Shown in pieces: positions 9,158-18,272 of a DNA stretch of 64,000 bases (its first letter is position 1; each line of letters starts with the position of its first letter). Position numbers and translations under genes: made by a program. Source of the stretch: Magnetospirillum fulvum. Its GTDB lineage: Bacteria > Pseudomonadota > Alphaproteobacteria > Rhodospirillales > Magnetospirillaceae. Location of the stretch: NCBI RefSeq assembly GCF_900108475.1, contig NZ_FNWO01000003.1, positions 1 through 64,000 of the forward strand. The letters are read 5' to 3'. A model generated the notes under the pieces. It ran no database searches, was not told the origin of the DNA, and saw only the letters and a list, made by a program, of their open reading frames with translations.

Positions 9158-10033
9158 ATGTTCGCCGAATTCCTGCAATACCTGTTCTCTGGCCTGACCT
9201 CCGGGGCGATCTACGCCCTGGCCGGGTTGGGCTTCGCCATCATTTATAACGCCAGCAATGTCATCAATTTCGCCCAGGGCGAGTTCATCATGATCGGCGG
9301 GATGACGACGGCCACCCTGGCCGCGGCGGGAACGCCGTTGTGGCTGGCGGTGGCGCTGGCCCTGGTGGTGGCGATGCTGGTGGGGATGGCGTTGGAGCGG
9401 CTCGCGATCGAACCGGCCCGCGATGCCGACGTCGTCACCATCGTCATTATCACGATCGGTGCCTCGATCTTCCTGCGCGGCGCGGCCCAGGTGATCTGGG
9501 ACAAGGAATTCCACTCGTTGCCCGCCTTTTCCGGCGAGGTTCCGATCAGCCTGGGCGGCGCGACCCTGATGCCGCAAAGTCTGTGGGTGATCGGCGTCTC
9601 GGCGCTGGCGATCGCCCTGTTGTGGTGGTTCTTCAACCGCACTTTGTTCGGCAAGGCGATGTTGGCGACCTCGCACAACCGGCTGGCGGCGCAATTGGTC
9701 GGGATCGGGGTCAAGCGGGTCCTGCTGGCCAGCTTTGCCCTGTCGGCGCTGCTGGGCGCGGTGGCGGGGGCGGTGGTCACCCCGATCACCTTCACCAGCT
9801 ACGAATCCGGGATCATGCTGGGGCTGAAGGGCTTTAGCGCCGCGGTGCTGGGCGGGCTGGGCAGCGGCCTGGGCGCGGTCGTCGGCGGTTTGATCGTCGG
9901 TCTGGTCGAAGCGCTGGCCTCGGGCTATCTGTCCTCCGCTTATAAGGACGCGATCGCCTTCATCATCATCTTGTTCGTGCTGTTCTTCATGCCGAGCGGC
10001 CTGTTCGGCCGACGCGGCACCGATCGAGTCTGA
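9158..10033 (+). CDS. Branched-chain amino-acid-type ABC permease (LivH-like)
   Basis: Inner-membrane permease of 291 residues with about eight membrane segments. The motifs SGAIYALAGLGFAIIYNASN and VINFAQGEFIMIGG at the N-terminus are the standard LivH signatures, and FSAAVLGGLGSGLGAVVGG near residue 230 is the loop that contacts the ATPases. GGGGGGAGA precedes the ATG. It lies 12 bases after the binding-protein gene and 1 base before the second permease gene. Confidence 0.93.
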   Translation: MFAEFLQYLFSGLTSGAIYALAGLGFAIIYNASNVINFAQGEFIMIGGMTTATLAAAGTPLWLAVALALVVAMLVGMALERLAIEPARDADVVTIVIITIGASIFLRGAAQVIWDKEFHSLPAFSGEVPISLGGATLMPQSLWVIGVSALAIALLWWFFNRTLFGKAMLATSHNRLAAQLVGIGVKRVLLASFALSALLGAVAGAVVTPITFTSYESGIMLGLKGFSAAVLGGLGSGLGAVVGGLIVGLVEALASGYLSSAYKDAIAFIIILFVLFFMPSGLFGRRGTDRV

Positions 10034-10034
10034 C

Positions 10035-10982
10035 ATGACCCTGTTTCGCGCCCGCACCGGCGGGCTTCTCCTTCTCGCCGCGATCATCGCCCTGGTGCCG
10101 CTTGGCCTTGGCAATGGCTATTTCTACGATGTCGCCGTCAACGCGATGTTGGCCGCGATCGTCTGTATCGGCCTCAACCTGCTGATCGGCTATGGCGGCC
10201 AGATCAGTCTGGGCCATGCCGGATTCTTCGCGCTGGGGGCCTATGGTTCGGCGATCCTGACCGGCCGCTTCGAGCTGGCCCCGTTGGCGGCGCTGACCCT
10301 GTCGGCGGCGGCGGTCGGGCTGGCCGCCTTTGTGCTGGGGCGGCCGATTCTGCGGCTGAAAGGCCATTATCTGGCGATGGCGACGCTGGGGATCGGCATC
10401 ATCATCCATATCGTGTTGAAGACCGAATCCGGTCTGACCGGCGGTCCCGACGGTCTGGCGCTGGGCGACTTTACCGTGCTTGGCCTCACCGTCTCGGGCG
10501 AGCGGGATTGGTATTGGGTCGCGGGGGGCGTGCTGCTGCTGTCGGTGTGGCTGTCGTTGAATCTGATCGATTCGCCGCTGGGCCGGGCCTTGCGGGCGGT
10601 GCATGGGTCGGAGGCGGGAGCCGAGGCGGCCGGAATCGATTCGTCTGGCACCAAGGTCTTGGTGTTCGTGATCTCGGCGATGTTCGCCTCGGTCGCGGGC
10701 AGCCTGTTCGCCCACAAGAACGGGTTCATCACCCCGGATATCGGCAGCTTCTTCCATTCGGTCGAACTGGTGACGATGGTGGTGCTGGGGGGGATGGCCT
10801 CGACCTTCGGCGCGCTGGTAGGCGCGGTGATCCTGACCCTGTTGCCGCAGATGCTGGCCAGCTTCGAGCAATACGAGGCGATGATCCTGGGCGCGATCAT
10901 GATGGGGACGATGATCTTTCTGCCCAAGGGGCTGCTGCCCACCCTGATCGGACTGATCCGTCGCGGGAGGGGGACGCGATGA
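10035..10982 (+). CDS. Branched-chain amino-acid-type ABC permease (LivM-like)
   Basis: Second membrane subunit, 315 residues. NLLIGYGGQISLGHAGFFAL and VVLGGMASTFGALVGAVIL are LivM hallmarks, the latter being the coupling region for the ATPases. It starts one base after the livH-like stop and its final ATGA overlaps the start of the ATPase gene by 4 bases, showing tight coupling. Length and membrane layout are normal for the family. Confidence 0.93.
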   Translation: MTLFRARTGGLLLLAAIIALVPLGLGNGYFYDVAVNAMLAAIVCIGLNLLIGYGGQISLGHAGFFALGAYGSAILTGRFELAPLAALTLSAAAVGLAAFVLGRPILRLKGHYLAMATLGIGIIIHIVLKTESGLTGGPDGLALGDFTVLGLTVSGERDWYWVAGGVLLLSVWLSLNLIDSPLGRALRAVHGSEAGAEAAGIDSSGTKVLVFVISAMFASVAGSLFAHKNGFITPDIGSFFHSVELVTMVVLGGMASTFGALVGAVILTLLPQMLASFEQYEAMILGAIMMGTMIFLPKGLLPTLIGLIRRGRGTR

Positions 10983-11740
10983 GCCTGCTGCGAATTGAAA
11001 ACCTGTCGAAGGAATTCGGCGGGGTCCACGCGATCGAGGATCTGAGCTTTTCCGTCGATTCCGGCACCATTCATTCGATCATCGGCCCCAACGGCGCGGG
11101 CAAGACCACCCTGTTCAACCTGATGACCGGGGTTTATGCCCCCAGTGCCGGGCGGGTGCTGTTTCAGGGCAAGCCGGTCACCGGGTGCAAGCCGTTCGAG
11201 CTGGCGGCGCTGGGGATGAGCCGCACCTTTCAGAATCTCCAGATCTTCTTCAACATGACCGCGCTCGAGAATGTGATGGTCGGCCATCACCTTCACCTCG
11301 ACCGCCGTCTGATCCCTTCTCTGCTGACCCTGCCGTCGCTTCGCCGCCGCGACCGCGCCGCCCGCGATGTCTGCGCCGGTCTGATGGAGTTCGTCGGCCT
11401 GTCGCGCTATCTCGATGCCGACGCGGCGCAGATGCCCTATGGCGCGCTGAAGCGCCTCGAGATCGCCCGGGCCCTGGCGGCGCGGCCGCGGCTCTTGTTG
11501 CTCGACGAACCGGCGGCGGGATTGAACGCGACCGAAAGCCGCGAGATCGACGAGGTGATCAAGCGGATTGCCGCCTCGGGCGTCACCGTGGTGCTGGTCG
11601 AACACGACATGAAGATGGTGATGGGGATTTCCGACCATATTCTCGCCCTCGATTACGGGCGCAAGCTGGCCGAGGGAACCCCGGCCGAGGTTCGGGCCAA
11701 TCCCGAGGTGATCGCCGCCTATCTCGGCGTCCAGGCGTAG
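10979..11740 (+). CDS. Branched-chain amino-acid-type ABC ATPase (LivG-like)
   Basis: Cytoplasmic ATPase of 253 residues. Walker A is GPNGAGKTT, Walker B is LLLLDEPAAGLN and the switch His lies in VVLVEHDMKMVM. The signature loop reads PYGALKRLEIARAL, the usual degenerate form in LivG proteins. LivG also shows the IIGPNGAGKTTLFNLMTGVY and RTFQNLQIFFNMT segments. The start ATG 10979 overlaps the livM-like stop (ATGA); the frame is open further upstream but the family N-terminus MSLLRIENLSKEFGG fixes the start. Confidence 0.94.
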   Translation: MSLLRIENLSKEFGGVHAIEDLSFSVDSGTIHSIIGPNGAGKTTLFNLMTGVYAPSAGRVLFQGKPVTGCKPFELAALGMSRTFQNLQIFFNMTALENVMVGHHLHLDRRLIPSLLTLPSLRRRDRAARDVCAGLMEFVGLSRYLDADAAQMPYGALKRLEIARALAARPRLLLLDEPAAGLNATESREIDEVIKRIAASGVTVVLVEHDMKMVMGISDHILALDYGRKLAEGTPAEVRANPEVIAAYLGVQA

Positions 11741-11754
11741 GGGAGGGAAGACCG

Positions 11755-12459
11755 ATGTTGCTCGAACTCTCCGGCCTCTCCAGCCATTACGGCCGCATTC
11801 CCGCCCTGAAAGGGATAGATATCGAGATCGCCGAGGGCGAGCTGGTCGCCCTGGTCGGGGGCAACGGCGCGGGCAAGACGACGTTGCTGCGCTGTCTGTC
11901 CGGGGTGCAGCCGGTCAGCGGCGGCACGATCCGCTTCGATGGCGCCGACATCACCGCCATGCCGCCGGACCAACGGGTCGGGCTGGGGATCGGCCAGTCG
12001 CCCGAAGGCCGTCAGGTGTTCGGGCCGATGTCGGTCGAGGACAATTTGCGGCTGGGCGCCTATCGCCGCCACGGCCCGGACGTCGCCCACGATCTGGAAC
12101 GGATGTACGACCTGTTCCCGATCCTGCGGCAAAAGCGGCGCGAGGCGGCGGGGACGCTGTCGGGCGGGCAGCAGCAGATGCTGGCGATTGCCCGCGCCCT
12201 GATGTCGGCCCCCCGCCTGCTGTTGCTCGACGAGCCCAGCATGGGGCTGGCCCCGCTGCTGGTCGCGGAGATTTTCGCGATTGTCCAAAGCCTGAAGGCG
12301 GCGGGAACGACGATCTTCCTGGTCGAGCAAAACGCCTATGCCGCGCTGAAAATCGCCGATCGCGGCTATGTGCTGGAGACGGGATCGGTGGTCCTGGCCG
12401 ACCGGGGCGACCGTCTGCTTGCCGACGAACGCGTCCGCGAAGCTTATTTGGGGCTGTGA
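11755..12459 (+). CDS. Branched-chain amino-acid-type ABC ATPase (LivF-like)
   Basis: Second ATPase, 234 residues. Walker A GGNGAGKTTLLR, Q-loop SPEGRQVFGPMSVEDNL, canonical signature LSGGQQQMLAIARAL, Walker B LLLLDEPSMGL and switch FLVEQNA are all visible. The QSPEGRQVF pattern is specific to LivF. GGGAGGGAAG lies before ATG 11755, 14 bases after the livG-like stop. With the preceding four genes it completes a high-affinity importer; it is the last gene of the operon. Confidence 0.94.
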   Translation: MLLELSGLSSHYGRIPALKGIDIEIAEGELVALVGGNGAGKTTLLRCLSGVQPVSGGTIRFDGADITAMPPDQRVGLGIGQSPEGRQVFGPMSVEDNLRLGAYRRHGPDVAHDLERMYDLFPILRQKRREAAGTLSGGQQQMLAIARALMSAPRLLLLDEPSMGLAPLLVAEIFAIVQSLKAAGTTIFLVEQNAYAALKIADRGYVLETGSVVLADRGDRLLADERVREAYLGL

Positions 12460-12477
12460 AAACCTATACTTTTTCCT

Positions 12478-12497
12478 CCCTTTACGGGGAGGTGGCC
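12478..12497 (+). terminator. Weak hairpin after the importer operon
   Basis: CCTCCC and GGGGAGG pair around a short TTTAC loop about 20 bases after the last ATPase stop. No T-run follows, so read-through into the next gene is possible. Confidence 0.35.
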
Positions 12498-12545
12498 CCG
12501 CTTATCCCCCGTGTTATATAGGACTTAAGGGACGGGGAGGATGGG

Positions 12546-15161
12546 ATGCCGTTATTGCGTAAGATCGAAGTCACCACCGGCGTCTGGTGGGTCGAGGTGC
12601 CCAAGGCGGGGCTGTGCGTGCTGTGCGGCTGTCCCGCCGATGTCGTCAAGCATCTGATGAAGCGCGGCCTGATCGTCTCGACCGAGATCAACGGCGTTCC
12701 CTTCGAAACCGGCCCCAACGCGATTTTGCTGTCCGACGCGATGGTGCAGAACGGCAGCTTTTCCAATCTGGCCGAGTTCCCGGTGCTACAGATGCTGTAT
12801 CGCCAGGGAATGATTCTGCCCGGCCATCCCGGCAATACCGGGGTCAAGCCGTTGCTGCTGGGCAGCGCCGATCAGGTCCAGGCGCAGATGCAGTACATCT
12901 ATCGCGGCAATTACGGCTTGGTCAGCGAGGACGAGATTGTCGAGGCCGGAATCGATCCGGTCACCGCCCATGCCATGATGCGGATGAAGCTGAAATTCGC
13001 CTTCGGCCAGATTCGCCATCCCGCCGATCTGCTTGATACCCGGATCGTCGATACCGATCCGGTCGAGATCAGAAACGGCGTCACGGTGCGGCGGATGCTG
13101 TTCAACGTCTTTCAGTTCTCCTATCAGGGCGAGACGGCGGTGGTCGATCTCAACCTGCCGCCGTCCGAGACCTACGAGCCGCCCTATCCGCTCGGCTTTC
13201 ACCAGTTGCGGCGCGAATATTTCGCCGTGGTTCACTCCGGCGAGGGCGATGGCTGGGACATCAACCGCCCCAGCATGGCCTCGATCGTGATGTTCCAGGG
13301 ACGGATCTTCCTGGTCGATGCCGGTCCCAACATCCTTTATTCGCTGAACGCGCTGGGGATCGGCGTCAACGAGATCGAGGGGATTTTCCACACCCATTCC
13401 CACGACGATCATTTCGCCGGTCTAACCACGTTGATCCGCTCGGATCACAAGCTGAAATATTACGCGACGCCGCTGGTGCGGGCGGCGGTGGCGAAGAAGG
13501 TCGCCGCGCTGTTGTGCATCGAAGAGGAGGCGTTCGCCGATTATTTCGACGTCTGCCCGTTGGCCGAGGGCGAGTGGAACCTGATCGACGGGCTGGAGGT
13601 GATGCCGGAATTCTCGCCCCATCCGGTCGAGACGACGATCATGCATTTCCGGGCGATGTGGGAGGGGGGCTACCGTACCTATTCCCACCTGGCCGACATC
13701 TGCCGCCTGTCGGTGCTGCGCGATTTCATCACCGACGATCCCGCCGCTCCCGGGATCGATCAGGAGATGTACGACCGAATCGCCGCCGCCTATCGCCGTC
13801 CCGCCAACGTCAAGAAGATCGATGTCGGCGGCGGGATGATCCATGGCGACGCCTACGATTTCCGCGACGACCGTTCGGGCAAGATCATCCTGGCCCACAC
13901 CTCGCACCGCAACACCCGCGCCCAGAAGGCGATCGGCTCGACCGCGTCGTTCGGCACCATCGACGTGTTGATCCCGTCGAACCACGATTTCATCTGGCCG
14001 TTCGCCTACGAGGCGCTCGATTCCTATTTCCCCGGCATTCCGCGCCACCAGATCCGGGTGCTGCTCAACAATCGGGTGGTGACGTTCAATCCGGGGACGA
14101 TCCTGATCAAGGAACGCACCGTCAACGACCATATCTATCTGGTGCTGTCAGGCAGCGTCGAGATGATCCCGGTCGAGCAGGAGACCCGCAGCGTGCTGTC
14201 GGCGGGCGCGTTGATCGGCGAATTGTCGGGATTGTTCGGGGCGCTGGCGTCGGAGACCTACCGTGCCACCAGCTTCGTCCAGACGCTGGCGATTCCCTGC
14301 TCGCTTTACAGCGAGTTCGTCCGCCGCAACGACGTCTTCCCCGGCCTGTCGCGGGTGCAGGAGCATCGCGAGTTCCTGCTGCGGACGGCGTTGTTCGGCG
14401 AGGTGGTGTCGTCGCGCTCGCTGAACCGGATCGCCCAGGCGATGACCCGATGCCTCTTCGAAGGCAACCGGCCGATTGATCCCGGTCCCGGCATGGTCGG
14501 GATGATCAAGAGCGGCACCGCCGGGCGCTATCTTGGCGACCACATGTTCGAGACGCTGCGGATCGGCGATTATTTCGGCGAGGAGGCGGCGGTGTTCGCG
14601 ACGCCCAGCCTGTTGCGGGTCCGCGCGATCGACCCGTGCGAGGTCTTTCTGGTCCCGGCCGAAGCGTTGCGCGACATCCCCTCGGTGCGGTGGAAGCTGT
14701 TCGAATCCACCACCAAGCGGATGCGGGCAATGATGGAGGCGGGCGAACATGCCCGGGTGCTGATCCGCTGGAACGACGATTACTCGATCGGGGTGCAGCG
14801 GATCGACAGCCATCACCGGCGGCTGTTCGAGATCAGCAATTCCGTGCTGGACCTGATGGACCGCGATTGCCCCGCCGGAGAGGTGACGGATTCGCTTGGG
14901 CTGCTGCTCGATTACGCCCGCTTCCATTTCGGCGAGGAAGAGACGCTGATGGTCCGCTACAAATACGGCGACACCAGCAGCCACCGCGCCCAGCACGCCC
15001 GCCTGCTCGCGCAATTGGAGGAGATCCGGGCCGCCGTCGCATCGGGTGTCGGCTACAAGAAGTCCGAGGTGCTGACCTTCCTCCAGGACTGGATCGTCGC
15101 CCACACCCTGTCGGACGACCGCCGCGCCGCCGCCTTCCTGAATTCGAAAGGCGTGTACTAA
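12546..15161 (+). CDS. MBL-fold / cyclic-nucleotide-binding / hemerythrin fusion protein
   Basis: An 871-residue multidomain protein. N-terminus: LCVLCGCPADVVKHLMKRGL (about 22-41), a cysteine-bearing region of unknown role. Metallo-beta-lactamase core: HTHSHDDH at 282-289 is the HxHxDH-type di-metal site, with further His in VGGGMIHGDAYDF and IILAHTSHRN. Around 513-620 a cyclic-nucleotide-binding beta-roll (NDHIYLVLSGSVEMI, GALIGELSGLFG), and a second, weaker copy at about 640-735 (IGDYFGEEAAVF). C-terminus 742-871: bacteriohemerythrin with IDSHHRRLFE, ARFHFGEEE, SHRAQH and IVAHTLSDD, so all expected iron ligands are visible. A cytoplasmic oxygen- or nucleotide-gated hydrolase or sensor is likely, but the substrate is unknown. 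SD GGGGAGG precedes ATG 12546; it may be read with the importer operon 86 bases upstream. Confidence 0.85.
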   Translation: MPLLRKIEVTTGVWWVEVPKAGLCVLCGCPADVVKHLMKRGLIVSTEINGVPFETGPNAILLSDAMVQNGSFSNLAEFPVLQMLYRQGMILPGHPGNTGVKPLLLGSADQVQAQMQYIYRGNYGLVSEDEIVEAGIDPVTAHAMMRMKLKFAFGQIRHPADLLDTRIVDTDPVEIRNGVTVRRMLFNVFQFSYQGETAVVDLNLPPSETYEPPYPLGFHQLRREYFAVVHSGEGDGWDINRPSMASIVMFQGRIFLVDAGPNILYSLNALGIGVNEIEGIFHTHSHDDHFAGLTTLIRSDHKLKYYATPLVRAAVAKKVAALLCIEEEAFADYFDVCPLAEGEWNLIDGLEVMPEFSPHPVETTIMHFRAMWEGGYRTYSHLADICRLSVLRDFITDDPAAPGIDQEMYDRIAAAYRRPANVKKIDVGGGMIHGDAYDFRDDRSGKIILAHTSHRNTRAQKAIGSTASFGTIDVLIPSNHDFIWPFAYEALDSYFPGIPRHQIRVLLNNRVVTFNPGTILIKERTVNDHIYLVLSGSVEMIPVEQETRSVLSAGALIGELSGLFGALASETYRATSFVQTLAIPCSLYSEFVRRNDVFPGLSRVQEHREFLLRTALFGEVVSSRSLNRIAQAMTRCLFEGNRPIDPGPGMVGMIKSGTAGRYLGDHMFETLRIGDYFGEEAAVFATPSLLRVRAIDPCEVFLVPAEALRDIPSVRWKLFESTTKRMRAMMEAGEHARVLIRWNDDYSIGVQRIDSHHRRLFEISNSVLDLMDRDCPAGEVTDSLGLLLDYARFHFGEEETLMVRYKYGDTSSHRAQHARLLAQLEEIRAAVASGVGYKKSEVLTFLQDWIVAHTLSDDRRAAAFLNSKGVY

Positions 15162-15494
15162 TCTCCTGCCAGACTCAAACCTCCCGGATCGCGATTATCC
15201 CGGAGCGAGCGAGGCGAAAGCCTTCCGCTTCTTTGGGCATAGTCGCTATAGCTGGTGTATAGGGAGGGAGGCACACAATGTTGCTTATTGACACCCCTCG
15301 GTAGGGATAATTTAAATATTATTCGATAATAGTTCTTAGCGGGCTGTATGCTGGCTTGCCGGAATTGAATCGAATTATGACGCTTCGTGCCGGAATGTAG
15401 TGCAGGCGACTCCTTCGAGGCGATCCCGAAACTATGGTTTTCGACCTTTTCCACATTGGTACCTACCGATGGGGAGTGTAAAACGGGAGCTTAA
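15162..15494 (+). promoter_or_regulatory. AT-rich intergenic region with possible promoter
   Basis: This gap of 333 bases is unusually AT-rich. A TTGACA at 15288-15293 stands 17 bases before TTTAAA (15311-15316), within a longer AT-rich run, making it a moderate candidate promoter for the following gene or the secretion locus. A short GGC-GAAA-GCC hairpin at about 15212-15221 may mark the end of the upstream transcript. No gene is visible here. Confidence 0.4.
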
Positions 15495-16379
15495 ATGACG
15501 TTTTCGACCGATAGCCTTCGGGATAATCAGGCCTTTGCCCAATCGTGGCAGAAGGTGCATGCCGCCATCGAGGCGGGCGCGCCGCTTGAGTCCGTCGTGT
15601 CTGTCGCGCCCGAATTCCCCGCCCTTGTCGCTGGTAGGTTGCAGCCTTTGCATCAGGCCCTGCGCGGTTTGGGGATGATGGCCCCCGATCTGGCCGATCA
15701 GGGGCAGCGTCTGGTTGCGGTGACGGAGACCTATGTTCGGCTCCAATTCATCGACCGTGCCGCCCAAGGGCGCGAGATCGTGCTCGACGTCACCCGCAAC
15801 GGCAACGCCTTCCTGTCGGGGCGGCGCTACGAATCCGCTTTGTCGCGGGTCAGCCTGTCCGACGCCGAGATCGCCGCCACCAGCATTTTGAAAATCGACA
15901 TCGACCGGGACAACGGGGTTCTGGTCGTCACGTTCATGACCTTCGACGGTCGCCCGGCGCGGATCGTGTTCCGGCCGACCCAGCCGTCCGATCCGCTGGT
16001 CGAGGGGACGATTCCGCCGCTGGCGCTCGACTCGCTGCGCCACAACGGCCATCGCGAGGAACTGCGCCACCTGATCCGCGTCGCGCTGGAGACGGCGGAG
16101 CGGGACGGGGCGTCCAGCGGCTTTTTCCGTCGGCTGGCCAATCGTCAGGTCCGCCGGGCTTATGCCGACCGCCGGATTCTCGATTCGCTGAAGGCCGCGA
16201 TCGCCGATGCCGCGCCGGGCGCAGAGGTCGGGCCGCATGTTCCGGCGACATTGGACCGTATGACAGAGACATTGTTGCATCGTCTTTCGGCTGAAGGCGA
16301 GGCCGGAGAGCTTCTCGCCGTCCGTGCCCTGGTCGCGATCGGGGTTCATCGCCTTATGGGCGAAGTCAGGGCTGACTAA
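15495..16379 (+). CDS. Conserved-looking hypothetical protein upstream of the secretion locus
   Basis: A 294-residue soluble protein I do not recognise. No signal peptide or membrane segment is visible. The N-terminal 90 residues look helical (QSWQKVHAAIEAG, LQPLHQALRGLG), a central part alternates strands (ILKIDIDRDNGVLVVTFMTF), and the C-terminal half is helical and rich in Arg (RLANRQVRRAYADRRI). GGGAGC precedes ATG 15495. Codon use is host-like, so it is a real gene. It is on the same strand as the type I secretion genes, 129 bases before the TolC-like gene; a regulatory or accessory role for that locus is a guess from position only. Confidence 0.75.
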   Translation: MTFSTDSLRDNQAFAQSWQKVHAAIEAGAPLESVVSVAPEFPALVAGRLQPLHQALRGLGMMAPDLADQGQRLVAVTETYVRLQFIDRAAQGREIVLDVTRNGNAFLSGRRYESALSRVSLSDAEIAATSILKIDIDRDNGVLVVTFMTFDGRPARIVFRPTQPSDPLVEGTIPPLALDSLRHNGHREELRHLIRVALETAERDGASSGFFRRLANRQVRRAYADRRILDSLKAAIADAAPGAEVGPHVPATLDRMTETLLHRLSAEGEAGELLAVRALVAIGVHRLMGEVRAD

Positions 16380-16508
16380 TAATAACAAAGAGGATCGTAA
16401 GATCCATTTGACGCGCAGCAAGGGTCGCGAATTGGCGTTCGTCACAATTTGGCAATGAATTTTACGTAATCTTGATCTATATGGTGTGCTATTCCGAAGA
16501 TATACGCC

Positions 16509-18263
16509 ATGGCGTTGGGGCGCGGGGCGAAATGGGGTGCTGAAGTGTTTGTGCGTGGTCTTCTGAAGCAGCGTTCCTTTGGGGAAATGACGGTCGGTGC
16601 GGTTTTGGTGTTTGCAGTGGCCGCTCCACTCCATGCCCAGGACGCGGCGTCGGAACCGTTATTGCCTTTGCCTGTTCCGCGCGGGCAGGTCGAGTCCGAC
16701 GAATCGCCGGTTCGGGCGCGCGGGGGCCTGGAAATGCCGCCCAGTCTGGCCGAGCGGGGGCGTCCGGCGGCAAAGTCGGCCGAGTCCGACCCGGCTGCCG
16801 CCGCTCCACCACCGGACTCCGCCGCGAAGGGCGCGGGCGAACCGCCGCTTGCGCCGGAAGGGATTGATCGCGGGACGATGCGGGCGGTTTTGCTGAGGAA
16901 ACTCGGCGGCGGCGACGTCCTGACCCTCGACCCCGATCCCAACAATCCGCCGACGGTAACCGAACCGCTCGACATGGGCGAAGCCGTCGCTTTCGCGCTT
17001 AAGAACAATTTCGAGATCAAGGCCGCCCGCGCCAAGGCGCAGGGTAGCCGCTGGGAATTTTTCGGCAGTATCGGCCAGTATCTGCCCCGGCTCGAATATG
17101 AACGGCAGACCGGCAGCCAGCGATCTTCGCCCGGTTCCTATCACATCATCAAGGATTCGACCGACACAACCCAGAATCCGCTGGTCGATGTCAGCAAGCA
17201 CCATACCTGGACCCGAACCTACAGCGTCAAGCAGCCGCTGATCGATCTTTCCATCGTCGCCGACATCTTGAACCGCGATCAGGTTCACGACGCCGCCAGC
17301 GCCGACGAGACGGCGACGCGGGAACGGGTCGCGCTCGACACCATCACCTGCTTTCTGCGGCTGGTTCGCTCGCGCCTCACGATCGGATTCGCCACCAGTT
17401 ACAAATCCAACCTCGACCGGTTGGGCGAGCGGATGAAGGTCCGGGTCAGCGGCGGCGGGTCGAGCGGGGTCGAACTCGACCGTATCAATGCCCGTTCGAC
17501 CAGCGCCCGCTCGGCGATGATCGAGGCCGGGGCGGAATATCAGGCCGCTTTGGTCGAATTCCGCCGTCTGACCAACGTCACCCCGATCAAGCTCAGTCTG
17601 CCCGCGCGGCTGATGCCCGACGTGCCGGGGCAGGTCGAGGAGGTGCTGATGCGCGCCCTGCGGATGAACCCGGAATATCAGGTGGCGCAGTTGAAGGCCG
17701 ACGCGGCGCTGACCGCGACGTGGAAGCAGATGACCGCTTTCCTGCCCAAATTGTCGATGCAGATGACCGACAGCCGGACCTTCAACGCCGGTGGCGTCAG
17801 CCAGGAAGATCCGATGATGACCGATCCGTCGCCGGTCTATCCCTATGTCAACGACCGCCGCCTGATGCTGGTGTTCAACTGGACGCTGAACGGCGGGTCC
17901 GATATCGGCCAGAGCCTGGCCAATGCCGCCTATGCCCGTCAGGCGTCGTATGTGGCCTCCGACACAAGGCTGCGGCTGGAGGAAAGCGTGCGGACCAGCT
18001 TCAGCGCGCTCAACGCCGCCAACGGGCTGGTCGACTCGACCAACCGCGCCCTGAATGCCAACGCCAAGGTGGCGACGGCGTTCGACGAACAGTTTCTGAA
18101 CGGTAATCGTCAGTTGCTGGATCTGCTCGATGCTTACGAGCGGCTGTATCAGTCGCAGAACGAACTCAGCCGCCTGCTGATCTCCGAAGCCACCGCCAGC
18201 TTCCTGGTGCGGCGGCAGATGGGGGAACTGGTCGAGGCGATCGTGGTCCGGACCAAGGAGTGA
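16509..18263 (+). CDS. TolC-family outer-membrane channel of the type I secretion system
   Basis: Outer-membrane efflux channel (SiiC/LapE role), 584 residues. A long basic N-terminus and the hydrophobic stretch TVGAVLVFAVAAPLHAQ, ending in an AxA-like site, form the signal peptide; ATG 16587 is an alternative start within it. Residues about 35-150 are a Pro/Ala/Glu-rich linker not found in E. coli TolC. The TolC core starts at about 155 (LDMGEAVAFALKNNFEIKAA) and repeats helical hairpins to DEQFLNGNRQLLDLLDAYER near the end, the most conserved OEP motif. First gene of the tolC-motB-hlyD-motA-adhesin-ABC series; 9 bases separate it from the next gene. Confidence 0.9.
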   Translation: MALGRGAKWGAEVFVRGLLKQRSFGEMTVGAVLVFAVAAPLHAQDAASEPLLPLPVPRGQVESDESPVRARGGLEMPPSLAERGRPAAKSAESDPAAAAPPPDSAAKGAGEPPLAPEGIDRGTMRAVLLRKLGGGDVLTLDPDPNNPPTVTEPLDMGEAVAFALKNNFEIKAARAKAQGSRWEFFGSIGQYLPRLEYERQTGSQRSSPGSYHIIKDSTDTTQNPLVDVSKHHTWTRTYSVKQPLIDLSIVADILNRDQVHDAASADETATRERVALDTITCFLRLVRSRLTIGFATSYKSNLDRLGERMKVRVSGGGSSGVELDRINARSTSARSAMIEAGAEYQAALVEFRRLTNVTPIKLSLPARLMPDVPGQVEEVLMRALRMNPEYQVAQLKADAALTATWKQMTAFLPKLSMQMTDSRTFNAGGVSQEDPMMTDPSPVYPYVNDRRLMLVFNWTLNGGSDIGQSLANAAYARQASYVASDTRLRLEESVRTSFSALNAANGLVDSTNRALNANAKVATAFDEQFLNGNRQLLDLLDAYERLYQSQNELSRLLISEATASFLVRRQMGELVEAIVVRTKE

Positions 18264-18272
18264 GCAACGGCG

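Noticed and set aside
7928-10114. A 728-codon antisense frame across the binding protein and LivH-like genes
   Set aside because: Translation is rich in Arg, His and Gln without domains, opposite to two clearly functional transport genes.
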